Of a stretch of 64,000 nt of DNA, positions 20,146 through 29,378 are shown piece by piece. Both the position numbers and the translations under genes were made by a program. This stretch comes from an uncultured Hyphomonas sp. (GTDB lineage: Bacteria; Pseudomonadota; Alphaproteobacteria; Caulobacterales; Hyphomonadaceae): positions 2,604,001 to 2,668,000 of the forward strand of contig NZ_OY782759.1 of NCBI RefSeq assembly GCF_963678195.1, written 5' to 3'. A model generated the notes under the pieces. That model ran no database searches, was not told the DNA's origin, and was given only the letters and a program-made list of their open reading frames with translations. Positions within the stretch are counted from its first letter, which is position 1. Each line of letters opens with the position of its first letter.

Positions 20146-21558
20146 TCAGGCGGCGTGTCCCTTCAGGGGACGCGCCGCTTTCAATTCCAGCATCAGGGTC
20201 TGCAGCGTACCCGCCACGAACACACCGATCAGGGCGCCTTCCATCATGCCTTTCGCCCCGTGCCCCTGCACGATGCCGAACCAGTAACAGGACGGCAGCA
20301 TCACCAGGAAGAACGAGCCGATATGGATCAGGCTCGGCGACCAGACGATCTCCTGCGCCCGCAGCGCGAAGGACGCCGTGGCCTGAAGCCCGTCAAACAG
20401 GGTCATCACGGCGGCCAGGAACAGAAGCGACGCAATCGCCGGTGCGATCTGCACCCCATCGATCACGGCATCATGCTTCACCAGCAGCACGGACAGCGGA
20501 TGGTTGAAGATCACGAGACCAAGCCCGAGCGTCACACCCGTCAGGATCGTGGCCGCCACACCGAGCCGTCCCGCATTGACCACCTCTTCCCGGTTGCCAC
20601 GCCCGAAGGCTTCCGCAACCCGGACACTCGTGGCCGAAGCGATACCCATGTAAAACATGAAGCAGAAGCCGACGAGCTGGATCGTGTATCCGTACACGGT
20701 GTTGGCGGCCAGGCTGATCCAGGTCGCGATCGTGAAGGTCAGGTTGAACCCGCCCCATTCGGCCACGTTGGAAATGGCCGAACCGATACCGACCTCGAAC
20801 TGGCGCAGCGCTTCGCCCGGCTCCGCTTTCGGCGATGCCCGGAAAGCCGGGGTCAGGAAGATGACGGCAATGAACATCGCCACGGCGATCGCATAGCGCG
20901 AGCCGGTCGTCGCGATGGCAACGCCTTCCGCGCCCATCTGAGGCAAGCCCCAGAAGCCGCCGACATAGGCAAGGTCCAGAACGATGTTCAACAGAACACC
21001 GCCATAGCTGATGATCGCCACCAGCGTGGGGCGGCGCAGCGCTTCCAGGTAGAGACCGCACACGGTCGAAATAGTGAAGCCCGGGAGGGCCAACGCCATA
21101 ATGTGCGTAACCGACGCCGTCGATGCCGCGACATATTCAGGATTGGCGAGGTCGGTCGACTCCGAGACAGGCGCAATCTCGACGAACAGCCAATAGAACA
21201 AGGGGTCTGCAATCAGAACCACCAGTCCCAGCAGCGCGACGCCCAGCACAACGGCCGCAACCAGCCCCCGGCGAAAGATCCGTCCGGACTGGGCATGCCG
21301 TCCGACGCCCAGCATTTCGGACGTCAGGACCTGCACCCCGATCAGAATGCCCATGCTGAAGCCCAGCGTGACGCCCATGGGCAGCCAGGAGTTCAGCACG
21401 AACGGCAGCTCGCCGGGTGCAAACTGTCCCAGCACAACCGCGTCCGTCATGCTCATCAGCATCATCGCCATCCGGGAGATCGCGATGGGCACCGACAGGC
21501 GCAACAAATCAATAATGTCCCCAAGCCGGACCCAGGCCGGCCAGTTCATGCTCCGCAT
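20146..21558 (-). CDS. MATE-family efflux transporter
   Basis: A 470-residue multidrug and toxic compound extrusion protein with 12 predicted membrane helices in two repeats. The first helix bundle has VPIAISRMAMMLMSMTDAVVLGQF, typical of MATE helix 1. It exports cationic compounds using Na+ or H+ gradients; the substrate is not predictable. The start at 21558 follows GAGGG. It is downstream of aroG on the same strand, 163 bases away. Confidence 0.9.
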   Translation of the reverse strand: MRSMNWPAWVRLGDIIDLLRLSVPIAISRMAMMLMSMTDAVVLGQFAPGELPFVLNSWLPMGVTLGFSMGILIGVQVLTSEMLGVGRHAQSGRIFRRGLVAAVVLGVALLGLVVLIADPLFYWLFVEIAPVSESTDLANPEYVAASTASVTHIMALALPGFTISTVCGLYLEALRRPTLVAIISYGGVLLNIVLDLAYVGGFWGLPQMGAEGVAIATTGSRYAIAVAMFIAVIFLTPAFRASPKAEPGEALRQFEVGIGSAISNVAEWGGFNLTFTIATWISLAANTVYGYTIQLVGFCFMFYMGIASATSVRVAEAFGRGNREEVVNAGRLGVAATILTGVTLGLGLVIFNHPLSVLLVKHDAVIDGVQIAPAIASLLFLAAVMTLFDGLQATASFALRAQEIVWSPSLIHIGSFFLVMLPSCYWFGIVQGHGAKGMMEGALIGVFVAGTLQTLMLELKAARPLKGHAA

Positions 21559-21623
21559 TGGAATACCCTCTGCCCGGCGTCATACGCCGGGCCGTGTGTC
21601 TTGTTGAATTATGGTGTGCGAAG

Positions 21624-21648
21624 CAAGGCCGGATCAGTTCCGGCCTTG
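21624..21648. other. Perfect hairpin upstream of the MATE gene
   Basis: CAAGGCCGG (21624-21632) pairs with CCGGCCTTG (21640-21648), nine pairs with a seven-base loop. It lies in the aroG-MATE gap, 66 bases before the MATE start. No T tract follows on the minus strand, so it may be a leader element rather than a terminator. A second small hairpin (CCGGCT / AGCCGG, 21692-21707) lies nearer aroG. Confidence 0.4.
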
Positions 21649-21721
21649 TAAAATTTCCGTCTCCTGAAGGAGATGGATTGGGCTGTCGCACCCGGCTTTT
21701 CAGCCGGTAAAATAGGGTGCG

Positions 21722-23101
21722 TCAGCCAGCCTTGCGGGCCGAGTCCTTGCCGTTGCCGAGCGCCTGAAGCTTCTCTGCCACCAGGAAGGCCAGCTCCAGC
21801 GCCTGCTCACCGTTCAGTCGCGGATCGCAGTGCGTGTGGTAGCGGCTGGAAAGGTCGTCCTCGGAGATCGCCTGAGCGCCGCCGATACATTCGGTGACAT
21901 TCTGGCCGGTCATCTCAAAATGGACCCCGCCTGGGTAACAGCCTTCGGCATTCATGACGTCGATGAACTGGCGCACCTCGGAGAGAATGCGATCCACCGG
22001 GCGTGTCTTGAAGCCGGAGTCGGTCTTCAGCGTGTTGCCGTGCATCGGATCGCAGGACCACACCACCGTCCGGCCACTTGCCTTCACGGCACGCGCCAGC
22101 GGCGGCAGTCCCTGCTCCACGCCCTCGGAGCCAAAGCGCGAGATCAGCGTGATCCGGCCGGCTTCGTCTGTCGGGTTGATCGTCTCGATCAGGCGGACAA
22201 GCTCGTCCGGCTCCATGCCGGGGCCGCACTTGATGCCGATCGGGTTCTTGATCCCCTTGCAGAAATTGACGTGGGCATGATCCACCTGACGGGTCCGGTG
22301 GCCGATCCACAGCATGTGGGCCGACGTGTCGTACCAGTCGCCAGACGTGGAATCGATGCGGGTCAGCGCTTCCTCATAGCCGAGCAGAAGGGCTTCGTGG
22401 CTGGTGTAGAACTCTACCTGCGCCATCTGGGGCACGGTTTCGGCATTCAGGCCGACCGCTTCCATGAAGCGCAGAGAGGCAGAGATCTGGTCCGCCAGCT
22501 TCTCATAGCGTTCGCCCTGAGAGCTGCGGTCCACAAAGCCAAGCATCCAGCGGTGCACATTGGCGAGGCTGGCATAGCCACCCTGGCTGAATGCGCGCAG
22601 CAGGTTCAGCGTCGCTGCCGACTGGGAGTAGGCCTGGATCAGGCGATCCGGGTCGGGAATGCGGGCTTCCGGCGTGAAATCCATGCCGTTGATATTGTCG
22701 CCCCGGTAGGACGGCAGCGTGACGCCATCGATCGTCTCGATCGGGGCAGAGCGCGGCTTGCCGAACTGGCCGGCAATCCGGCCCACTTTCACCACAGGCT
22801 TTGCGGCGGCGAAGGTCAGCACGACGGCCATCTGCAGAATCACGCGGAACGTGTCGCGGATGTTGTCCGGATGGAATTCCTTGAAGCTTTCCGCGCAATC
22901 GCCGCCCTGCAACAGGAAGGCATCGCCCGCGGCCACTTCGGCCAGGCGGGTTTTCAGGCGTCGGGCTTCCCCGGCAAAAACCAGCGGCGGAAATGAGCGC
23001 AGACGGGCCTCTGCTGCAGCAAGTGCTGCAGTATCCGGGTAATCCTCCGGGATGTGCTTCGCCGGCAGTTCGCGCCAGTCGGAAGGGGTCCAGTTGCTCA
23101 T
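21722..23101 (-). CDS. aroG: Class II 3-deoxy-7-phosphoheptulonate (DAHP) synthase
   Basis: A 459-residue plant-type (class II) DAHP synthase, first step of the shikimate pathway, joining phosphoenolpyruvate and erythrose 4-phosphate. Conserved pieces include [12 protein letters not shown] (metal-binding Cys), KPRSAP, DYRGD-like [20 protein letters not shown] with the active-site His and TECIGGA. ATG at 23101 has GGAG upstream; the in-frame ATG eight codons earlier is less good. Divergent from the TIR-ParA gene. Confidence 0.93.
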   Translation of the reverse strand: MSNWTPSDWRELPAKHIPEDYPDTAALAAAEARLRSFPPLVFAGEARRLKTRLAEVAAGDAFLLQGGDCAESFKEFHPDNIRDTFRVILQMAVVLTFAAAKPVVKVGRIAGQFGKPRSAPIETIDGVTLPSYRGDNINGMDFTPEARIPDPDRLIQAYSQSAATLNLLRAFSQGGYASLANVHRWMLGFVDRSSQGERYEKLADQISASLRFMEAVGLNAETVPQMAQVEFYTSHEALLLGYEEALTRIDSTSGDWYDTSAHMLWIGHRTRQVDHAHVNFCKGIKNPIGIKCGPGMEPDELVRLIETINPTDEAGRITLISRFGSEGVEQGLPPLARAVKASGRTVVWSCDPMHGNTLKTDSGFKTRPVDRILSEVRQFIDVMNAEGCYPGGVHFEMTGQNVTECIGGAQAISEDDLSSRYHTHCDPRLNGEQALELAFLVAEKLQALGNGKDSARKAG

Positions 23102-23250
23102 CTTACGCTCCATTGATGGCCGCATTAATCACATGGCAGGCGATCGCTCAAGTTTCACCACAATTTGACAGCACAACGCTGGCGGAATCACCGTGTCACG
23201 CCTTAGGTAGTCAGGACCTGAGGCAAGCCTGAAGGGACCGCCGCGAGATC

Positions 23251-24558
23251 ATGTCTCACGTCTACATCGCCCACTCCACGCTGGACCTCGACGACCTGCT
23301 GAAGCTTCACGAAGCGATGCGGGCGGAGTCGATCCCGGTGAAATTCGCGCCGGACGACGATAACGACCGCGATCGTAACAATCGCGACATCGATGATGCC
23401 TTCGCGATGATTGTGCTGGTTTCGGCCACATCGGTGCGCTCAAAAGCCGTCCGGCAGGATATCGAGCGCGCCAAGGCCCGGGGCCTGCCGTTGATCCCTT
23501 ACCAGATCGACAAGGCGCGGATGAACGGCTTCTTCAAACAGGAAGTCCAGCCACATCTGCGCCTGTCCAGCACCACGCCGGACGGTCTGACGCAGCTGGT
23601 TCAGGAGACCCTGGACGCCTACAAGAAGAAATGCCCGGTCATCGCGGTGATGAACCTCAAGGGCGGGGTCGGCAAGACGACGGTTTCCGCTCAGGTGTTC
23701 GGCACGTGGCACGCCATGTCGGGCGGGCGGATCCTGCTGATCGACCTCGATCCGCAATACAATCTCACTCAGACCTTCTATGAAATGGATGTCGCGGATG
23801 AGAGCGCGGCGGCGGACCGGTCGGTCATTTCCCTCTTCGAACGCTCGCGCCTGCACACGCGGAATGCAGAAAGCCCGGCCGAACACTGGCTGAGCCTGTC
23901 GACGGAACCTTTTGCGCCGGTGGCGCGCGATTATCTGGTCCATGACCTGATGGCAGACGGCAACAGCCCGCCCGGCCGGTTCGACATCATCTCGGGCCAG
24001 TTTGAAATCTCGAAATATGCCTTTGCCACCGACAATGACGCGCTGGAACAGATCAAGCGCCACTTCCTGCGCCAGGTGGACTTCTATCGCAGCGAATACG
24101 ACCTGATCGTGTTTGACACGAACCCCAACGCGACATTTCTCACCCGCTGCGCGCTGGAGGCGGCAGACCGTGTGCTGGCGCCAATGCACACCGACGTCTA
24201 CTCCCTGCGCGGGGTGAAGCTGCTGAACCAGGTCGTGCGCACGCAGATCCCGGTCGGCAAGCGGCCTGCCCTGTCGGTTCTCTTCAATGCGGTCAGCCGG
24301 TCGGAACAGTCGACCTTCGAGGCCGATGCCCGCAATGGCGCGTTCGATGAAGCCGCCGGCTTCCCGCTTTCCAAAGCGCTGCTGAAGTCCGCCCTGCCCC
24401 GGTCAAAGCATTTTGCCGTGAAGCCACCGCAGGAGGGCCAGCCGCCCTGGAAGCAGCTGGTGATCCATTCCGGCCGCGGCGGGGGGTTGAAACAGATCCG
24501 CGAGAGCCTGAAAACGATTGCGCTGGAACTGAAGACGCTCTGCGACGAGACGCACTAA
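23251..24558 (+). CDS. TIR-like domain fused to ParA/MinD-type ATPase
   Basis: A 435-residue two-domain protein. Residues 1-95 have the TIR pattern: VYIAHSTLDLDD (strand A and box 1), IVLVSATS (strand D) and SKAVRQDIERA followed by LPLIPYQID. In catalytic TIR NADases the position of Asp70 is Glu, so NAD cleavage is uncertain. Residues 128-420 are a ParA ATPase with the deviant Walker A KGGVGKTT (137-144, both lysines), LIDLDPQYNLTQ (Walker A' Asp165) and DLIVFDTNPN (Walker B). No ParB gene is nearby, arguing against simple partitioning. The gene stands alone between aroG and gor. Function unknown; signalling, defence or localisation are possible. The ribosome site is weak. Confidence 0.75.
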   Translation: MSHVYIAHSTLDLDDLLKLHEAMRAESIPVKFAPDDDNDRDRNNRDIDDAFAMIVLVSATSVRSKAVRQDIERAKARGLPLIPYQIDKARMNGFFKQEVQPHLRLSSTTPDGLTQLVQETLDAYKKKCPVIAVMNLKGGVGKTTVSAQVFGTWHAMSGGRILLIDLDPQYNLTQTFYEMDVADESAAADRSVISLFERSRLHTRNAESPAEHWLSLSTEPFAPVARDYLVHDLMADGNSPPGRFDIISGQFEISKYAFATDNDALEQIKRHFLRQVDFYRSEYDLIVFDTNPNATFLTRCALEAADRVLAPMHTDVYSLRGVKLLNQVVRTQIPVGKRPALSVLFNAVSRSEQSTFEADARNGAFDEAAGFPLSKALLKSALPRSKHFAVKPPQEGQPPWKQLVIHSGRGGGLKQIRESLKTIALELKTLCDETH

Positions 24559-24559
24559 A

Positions 24560-24602
24560 GCAAGTAAGGAGCAATCGGCTTCGATTGCGAACGGATACTT
24601 GC
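24560..24602. other. Nested hairpin behind the TIR-ParA gene
   Basis: An outer stem GCAAGTA (24560-24566) with TACTTGC (24596-24602) encloses an inner stem GCAATCG (24571-24577) with CGATTGC (24582-24588). All 14 pairs are perfect. It begins two bases after the stop codon and lies between convergent genes, so it may end both transcripts, though no T tract is present. Confidence 0.5.
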
Positions 24603-24631
24603 GCGACAAAACCACATGACGCGTTACCGCG

Positions 24632-26038
24632 TCAGGCGTTGGTCGCCACCTCCGGCACCCATTTCGTGCGCATCGTCACCAGTTCCTCGGCCACCGACGG
24701 ATGGACCGCGCAGGTACGGTCGAAGTCCGGCTTGGTGACGCCCATCTTGATGGCGATGCCGATGGCCTGGATGATCTCGGCGGCATCATCGCCGACCATG
24801 TGGACGCCCAGAACTTTCTCATCCGACGCGCGCACGACCAGCTTCATCAGCACACGGCTGGTGTCGCCGTTCAGCGCATTTTTCATCGGCTTGAAGTTCG
24901 TCTTGTAAATATCGATGTCCGCGCCATGGGCTTTGCGGGCATCGGCTTCGCTGAGGCCGACCGTGCCAACTTCCGGCTGTGAGAAGACCGCCGTCGCAAT
25001 GTCCGAATGATCGAAATGCCAGGGATTACCACCAAACTCCGTGTCGGCGAAGGCGTGGCCTTCCCGAATGGCCACCGGCGTCAGTGCGACGCGGTCGGTC
25101 ACGTCGCCGACAGCCCAGACATTGTCGACATTGGTCTTTGACCATTCGTCGACTTTGACGGCGCCATTGTCATCCAGTTCGATCCCGGCCGCCTCACAGC
25201 CAAGCCCCTCCGTGTTCGGGCGGCGTCCAACGGCCATCAGCACAACATCGGCATCGATATGATTGCCACTGGAAAGCGTGATGTGAAGCGGCAGGTCTTC
25301 GCCGTCGCGCTTTTCGATCTTGTCGAGCACCGCGCCGGTTACAACGCGTACGCCCGCTTCTTTCAGGCCTTCATGTACAGCGGTGCGCACATCGGCATCG
25401 AAGCCGCGCAGCACTTCCTCACCGCGATAGACCAGGCAGGTCGGCACGCCGAGCCCGGCAAAAATGTGCGCAAACTCGACCGCGATATAGCCGCCGCCAG
25501 CGATGACGACATGTTTCGGCAGGTCTTCCAGATGGAAGACTTCATTGGAGGTAATCGTGTGCTCAATACCCGGCAGCTCTTCCTCGGATGGGCGCCACGG
25601 GGCACCGCCCACAGCGATGAGTATCTTTTCTGCGGTGATCGTCTTGCCGCTATTTTTCAGGCGGACGGTGTGCGCATCCACGAACTCGGCGCGCTGCTCG
25701 AAAATTTCCACGCCGGCATTTTTGAGGTTGCGGAAATAGATGCCCGACAGGCGGTCCACTTCGGCATGCATCGCCGCAGCAAATGTTCCGTGATCGTACG
25801 AGACATCCCCCACGCGCCAGCCATAGCCGGCCGACTTCTCGATGTCCTTCCCATACTGGCTGGCATAGACCATGAATTTCTTCGGCACACAGCCGCGGAT
25901 CACGCAGGTGCCGCCCATCCGGTATTCTTCTGCAAGGCCGACACGCGCGCCGGCGATGGCTGCGATGCGCGCCGCGCGCACTCCGCCGGAGCCGCCTCCG
26001 ATCACAAACAGGTCGAAGTCGTAAGCGTGCTCAGCCAT
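24632..26038 (-). CDS. gor: Glutathione-disulfide reductase
   Basis: A 468-residue FAD flavoprotein disulfide reductase. The FAD motif GGGSGGVRAAR is followed by the redox pair GTCVIRGCVPKK (two Cys), an NADP-binding motif GGGYIAVEFA, a second FAD motif VWAVGDVTD and the C-terminal dimer motif CAVHPSVAEE with the catalytic His. It reduces oxidised glutathione with NADPH. ATG at 26038 has AAGGA seven bases upstream, so the long upstream in-frame reading is not used. Likely last gene of a glmU-rpiA-gor operon. Confidence 0.93.
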   Translation of the reverse strand: MAEHAYDFDLFVIGGGSGGVRAARIAAIAGARVGLAEEYRMGGTCVIRGCVPKKFMVYASQYGKDIEKSAGYGWRVGDVSYDHGTFAAAMHAEVDRLSGIYFRNLKNAGVEIFEQRAEFVDAHTVRLKNSGKTITAEKILIAVGGAPWRPSEEELPGIEHTITSNEVFHLEDLPKHVVIAGGGYIAVEFAHIFAGLGVPTCLVYRGEEVLRGFDADVRTAVHEGLKEAGVRVVTGAVLDKIEKRDGEDLPLHITLSSGNHIDADVVLMAVGRRPNTEGLGCEAAGIELDDNGAVKVDEWSKTNVDNVWAVGDVTDRVALTPVAIREGHAFADTEFGGNPWHFDHSDIATAVFSQPEVGTVGLSEADARKAHGADIDIYKTNFKPMKNALNGDTSRVLMKLVVRASDEKVLGVHMVGDDAAEIIQAIGIAIKMGVTKPDFDRTCAVHPSVAEELVTMRTKWVPEVATNA

Positions 26039-26093
26039 GGTCGTATCCTTGAAAGTCGTGTGCGTGTCTGCGGGCGCATATGGGCGCGCAGGG

Positions 26094-26792
26094 TCAGAAT
26101 TCAAACACCGTGGCCCCGGCTTCATTGCCGATAATGACCGTCCGGGCGATGCCGATAAACAATCCGTGTTCGACGACACCCGGCACGCTGGAGAGGCGCG
26201 CAGCCATCGATTCCGCGTCCGGAATCCGCTGGCAGTGGCAGTCCAGGATGTAGTTTCCGCCATCGGTCATGACGAGCCGGCCGCCCGGCTGGGCCCGTAA
26301 TTCCACGCGCGGACGGTCGATCCCGCTTGAGCAGAGCGCATCGTAAACTTTCTTCGCGGTGATCGTGTAGCCGAAAGGCGTCACCTCCACCGGCAAGGGG
26401 AACTTGCCGAGCCGCTCGACCTGTTTCGACGGATCGGCAATCACGACCATGTGATCGCTGGCATTCGCGATAATCTTCTCGCGCAGCAGCGCCGCGCCGC
26501 CCCCCTTGATGAGAAAACCATGCTCATCGACCTCATCGGCGCCATCGACGGTGAGGTGGATACGCTCGATCTGTTCGGACGGGATCAGCGGCACGCCAAG
26601 GCTCTCGGCCAGCCGGCGGGTCTGTTCACTGGTTTCGATACAGCGCACGACCAGACCGTCGGCAATTTCCTCGGCGAGCATCTGGACGAAATATTTCGCG
26701 GTTGAGCCGGTGCCGAGGCCGATGGTCATGCCGTCTTCGACGAATTCCATCGCCGCGGCCGCCGCGTTCTGCTTCTCCAGCTCGTTTGCCAT
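26094..26792 (-). CDS. rpiA: Ribose-5-phosphate isomerase A
   Basis: A 232-residue RpiA, which interconverts ribose 5-phosphate and ribulose 5-phosphate in the pentose phosphate pathway. Signature pieces are GLGTGSTAKYFV, IDGADE-like VDGADEVD with the catalytic Asp, and IKGGGAALLREKI with the catalytic Lys region. It begins two bases after the glmU stop. Confidence 0.95.
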   Translation of the reverse strand: MANELEKQNAAAAAMEFVEDGMTIGLGTGSTAKYFVQMLAEEIADGLVVRCIETSEQTRRLAESLGVPLIPSEQIERIHLTVDGADEVDEHGFLIKGGGAALLREKIIANASDHMVVIADPSKQVERLGKFPLPVEVTPFGYTITAKKVYDALCSSGIDRPRVELRAQPGGRLVMTDGGNYILDCHCQRIPDAESMAARLSSVPGVVEHGLFIGIARTVIIGNEAGATVFEF

Positions 26793-26794
26793 GC

Positions 26795-28165
26795 TCAGCC
26801 CTTTTTCCTTGCAGCCTTTCGCGCCGCCATTTTCTCCCGGAACGCGGTCGCCCAGCCCTTGCGTTCCTCTTGTTTTCCTCGGGCCACCGCAAGCGAACCG
26901 GCTTCGACATCCCTTGTGATGACACTGCCGCTGCCAACGATGACGCCTTCCCCGATCTTCACCGGCGCCACAAGCGCCGAATTGGACCCGATGAAGGCCC
27001 CGTCCCCGATGATCGTTCGATGTTTGAAGAAGCCATCATAGTTACAGAAGATCGTGCCCGCGCCGATATTCGCACCGGCACCGACCTCGCCATCGCCCAG
27101 ATAGGACAAATGGCTCGCCTTGGCCCCTTCGGCCATGTGCACATTCTTCACCTCGACGAAATTGCCGACAAATGCCGCTTCATCCAGAACTGCGCCCGGC
27201 CGCAGCCGCGCAAACGGGCCGACGGAGGCATGGTGTCCGACCTGCGCGCCTTCGAGATGGCTGAACGCCCGGATCTGCGCGCCGGACTTCACGGTCACGC
27301 CGGGGCCGAACACCACATTCGGCTCGACCACCACATCATGCTCGATCACTGTGTCATAGGAGAAGTAGACGGTTTCCGGCGCGATCAGCGTCACCCCGGC
27401 TTCCAGCGCCTGTTTGCGGCGGCGTGCCTGGAAGACCGCCTCGGCTTCGGCAAGGTCAGCCTTGGAATCACAGCCGATCATGTCTTCTTCAGCGCACCGC
27501 ACGGCTTGGCAGCGATGGCCCTCTGCGCGGGCGAGACCGACAAGGTCTGTCAGATAATATTCGCCTTTGACATTGTCGTTGGTGACCTCTTCCAGAAGGC
27601 GGAACATGTCGCCGGCTCCGGCGGCCATGACGCCGGAATTGCAGAGCGTGACCAGCAGCTGCTCGGGCGTCGCCTCGCGCGCCTCGACAATGGCTTCCAA
27701 CTCGCCATGGCCTGACGTGATGAGACGGCCATAGAGCCCCGGCTCATGCGTGTCGAAGCCGAGCACGCCGACGGCAGCGCCTTCTTCCAGCGACGCAAAC
27801 AATTCCTCGATGGCGTCCACCGGAACCAGCGGGGAGTCGCCGTAAAGCACGACAAGATCACCCTTAAATCCGCTAAGCGCATCGGCTGCGCATCGTACAG
27901 CATGGCCTGTGCCCATGGGCGGGTCCTGGAAAACGACCGGGATATCGCCCGGCAGGCTGGCGATGTGTTCGATCAGCAGGCCCTGAGAGGGATGCGCCAC
28001 AACGACGATCTGCGAGCAGCCTGCCTGTCGCGCCAGGTCTATCGACCACTCGACCATAGGCCGACCGCCCACCGGGTGCATCACCTTGGGCAGGCTCGAC
28101 TTCATCCGCGTGCCCTTGCCAGCGGCGAGGATCACTGCCGCGCGGGGTCTGGATGTCTGGCTCAT
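26795..28165 (-). CDS. glmU: Bifunctional GlmU (GlcNAc-1-P uridyltransferase/GlcN-1-P acetyltransferase)
   Basis: A 456-residue enzyme making UDP-GlcNAc for peptidoglycan and lipid A. The N-terminal nucleotidyltransferase has AAGKGTRMKSSLPKVMHPVGG and the metal motif LYGDSPL. The C-terminal half is a left-handed beta helix of hexapeptide repeats with NYDGFFKHRTIIGDGAFIGSN, which holds the acetyl-CoA site. The start at 28165 follows GAGAGGG. First gene of the rpiA-gor operon, divergent from gph. Confidence 0.95.
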   Translation of the reverse strand: MSQTSRPRAAVILAAGKGTRMKSSLPKVMHPVGGRPMVEWSIDLARQAGCSQIVVVAHPSQGLLIEHIASLPGDIPVVFQDPPMGTGHAVRCAADALSGFKGDLVVLYGDSPLVPVDAIEELFASLEEGAAVGVLGFDTHEPGLYGRLITSGHGELEAIVEAREATPEQLLVTLCNSGVMAAGAGDMFRLLEEVTNDNVKGEYYLTDLVGLARAEGHRCQAVRCAEEDMIGCDSKADLAEAEAVFQARRRKQALEAGVTLIAPETVYFSYDTVIEHDVVVEPNVVFGPGVTVKSGAQIRAFSHLEGAQVGHHASVGPFARLRPGAVLDEAAFVGNFVEVKNVHMAEGAKASHLSYLGDGEVGAGANIGAGTIFCNYDGFFKHRTIIGDGAFIGSNSALVAPVKIGEGVIVGSGSVITRDVEAGSLAVARGKQEERKGWATAFREKMAARKAARKKG

Positions 28166-28250
28166 GACAGGGCCCTCTCGCTTTCTTATGCCCATTCGCC
28201 TAGATCAAAGGCCGATTCAAGGCGAGGGGCGAGCGGGAATTGGAGCAATC

Positions 28251-28931
28251 ATGACAGGATGGCTGAACGGCTGGAGCGTGGTGTTCGATCTCGACGGGAC
28301 GCTGGTGGACACCGCGCCCGACCTGCTGAACGCGCTGAACCATGTCCTGGACCATGCCGGGCTTGAAACGGTGGACCTTCAGACGGTCGCCGGAATGATC
28401 GGCCATGGCGCCAAGGCGATGATCCGGAAAGGCATGTCACATCAGGGCCTGACGCCCTCGGAGCCTGATCTGGATGCCCTCTTCGATCGCTTCCTTGTGT
28501 ACTATTCAGAACACATCGCGATCGGTTCACGGCCGTTCGACCAGGCGCCGGAAATTCTGGATGGCCTGGCCGCAGACGGCGCCATCCTTTCGGTCTGCAC
28601 CAACAAGAAGCAGGACCTTTCCGACAAGCTGCTGGACGCGCTGGGGCTTGCGCCGCGATTTGCCGCCATCATCGGCGCCGACAGCGTACCGTCCAAAAAG
28701 CCGGACGGAGACCATATCGTGCGCACCATCCATGCCGCCGGGGGCGATCCGGCCCGCGCCATCATGGTCGGGGATAGCCGCACAGACGAAAGGGCAGCCC
28801 GGAATGCCGGACTGCCCTTCGTATTTGTGCCATTTGGCTATGAAGCGGAGTCAGTGGAAGCGATTGGGGCAGATGCCGTCGTCTCGCACTATTCCCAGCT
28901 GCCTGCGGCGCTCTCGCGCCTGATCAGTTAG
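28251..28931 (+). CDS. gph: Phosphoglycolate phosphatase, HAD family
   Basis: A 226-residue HAD hydrolase. The catalytic motif FDLDGTLVDTAPD gives the nucleophile Asp13 and Asp15; motif II is SVCTNK, motif III Lys in SKKPDG and motif IV MVGDSRTDERAARNAG. The cap-domain type and length match Gph, which removes phosphoglycolate, although related sugar phosphatases cannot be excluded. GGAG is five bases upstream of the ATG. It overlaps the next minus-strand gene by four bases. Confidence 0.85.
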   Translation: MTGWLNGWSVVFDLDGTLVDTAPDLLNALNHVLDHAGLETVDLQTVAGMIGHGAKAMIRKGMSHQGLTPSEPDLDALFDRFLVYYSEHIAIGSRPFDQAPEILDGLAADGAILSVCTNKKQDLSDKLLDALGLAPRFAAIIGADSVPSKKPDGDHIVRTIHAAGGDPARAIMVGDSRTDERAARNAGLPFVFVPFGYEAESVEAIGADAVVSHYSQLPAALSRLIS

Positions 28932-29170
28932 GCAATCGCTTCAGCGCGCGGACGGTAGCTCGGACGAGCCGCCGACGCATCCGGATTGATCCGGCGGCGG
29001 GGCATGCCGTTCACCATGTTGCTGCGCACGTCGGTCCGGGCGCTGCGCATGGCAGGCACAAAGCCAGCGTCGACCAGGTCGACATCCACTTCGTAGCCAC
29101 GCTCGGCCCAATAGGCAGCAATTTTCTCACGCAGGCGCTTCGCGCCTTCTTCGTCACACCAGTCTTTCAT
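28928..29170 (-). CDS. Small conserved hypothetical protein
   Basis: An 80-residue protein starting MKDWCDEEGAKRLREKI, with an amphipathic N-terminal helix that looks DNA- or protein-facing (AAYWAERGYEVDV) and a basic, Arg- and Pro-rich tail. The N-terminal part resembles small helix proteins seen in Caulobacterales; I cannot name a function. GGAGAGAGAG precedes the start. Convergent with gph, overlapping its stop by four bases. Confidence 0.65.
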   Translation of the reverse strand: MKDWCDEEGAKRLREKIAAYWAERGYEVDVDLVDAGFVPAMRSARTDVRSNMVNGMPRRRINPDASAARPSYRPRAEAIA

Positions 29171-29341
29171 TTTCTCTCTCTCCAGGCGTTTTTGTTATTC
29201 AGGCTTGTTAGAGCCCGTGCCTGTCCTTCTTAGGGTCTACTTTTCGCGAACCGTGATCGGCTCGTCGTCTGTGACTGCAAAATGACAATGTTGGCGCGCA
29301 ATCTCAAGACTTATTTCGAATGAAACCAATGTAATCTTTCC

Positions 29342-29378
29342 AGATGAACAGATGTTCATACTGAACATCTGTTCATCT
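29342..29378. promoter_or_regulatory. Double dyad operator-like palindrome
   Basis: Two 14-base dyads, TGAACAGATGTTCA (29345-29358) and TGAACATCTGTTCA (29362-29375), are separated by TAC. Together with flanking bases they form a 37-base palindrome with 17-base arms and no mismatch. Centre-to-centre spacing is 17 bases. The half-sites GAAC-N4-GTTC have the spacing of Gram-positive-type LexA boxes, but the regulated gene and protein are not evident. A -10-like TAATCT (29332-29337) lies just upstream on the plus strand. Confidence 0.6.

Noticed and set aside
23251-24558. TIR-ParA gene as part of a plasmid partition system
   Set aside because: No parB, replication gene or centromere-like repeats next to it; flanks are housekeeping genes.
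29342-29378. Reading the palindrome as an SOS LexA box
   Set aside because: Alphaproteobacterial LexA uses a different direct-repeat motif (GTTC-N7-GTTC), and no SOS gene is adjacent.
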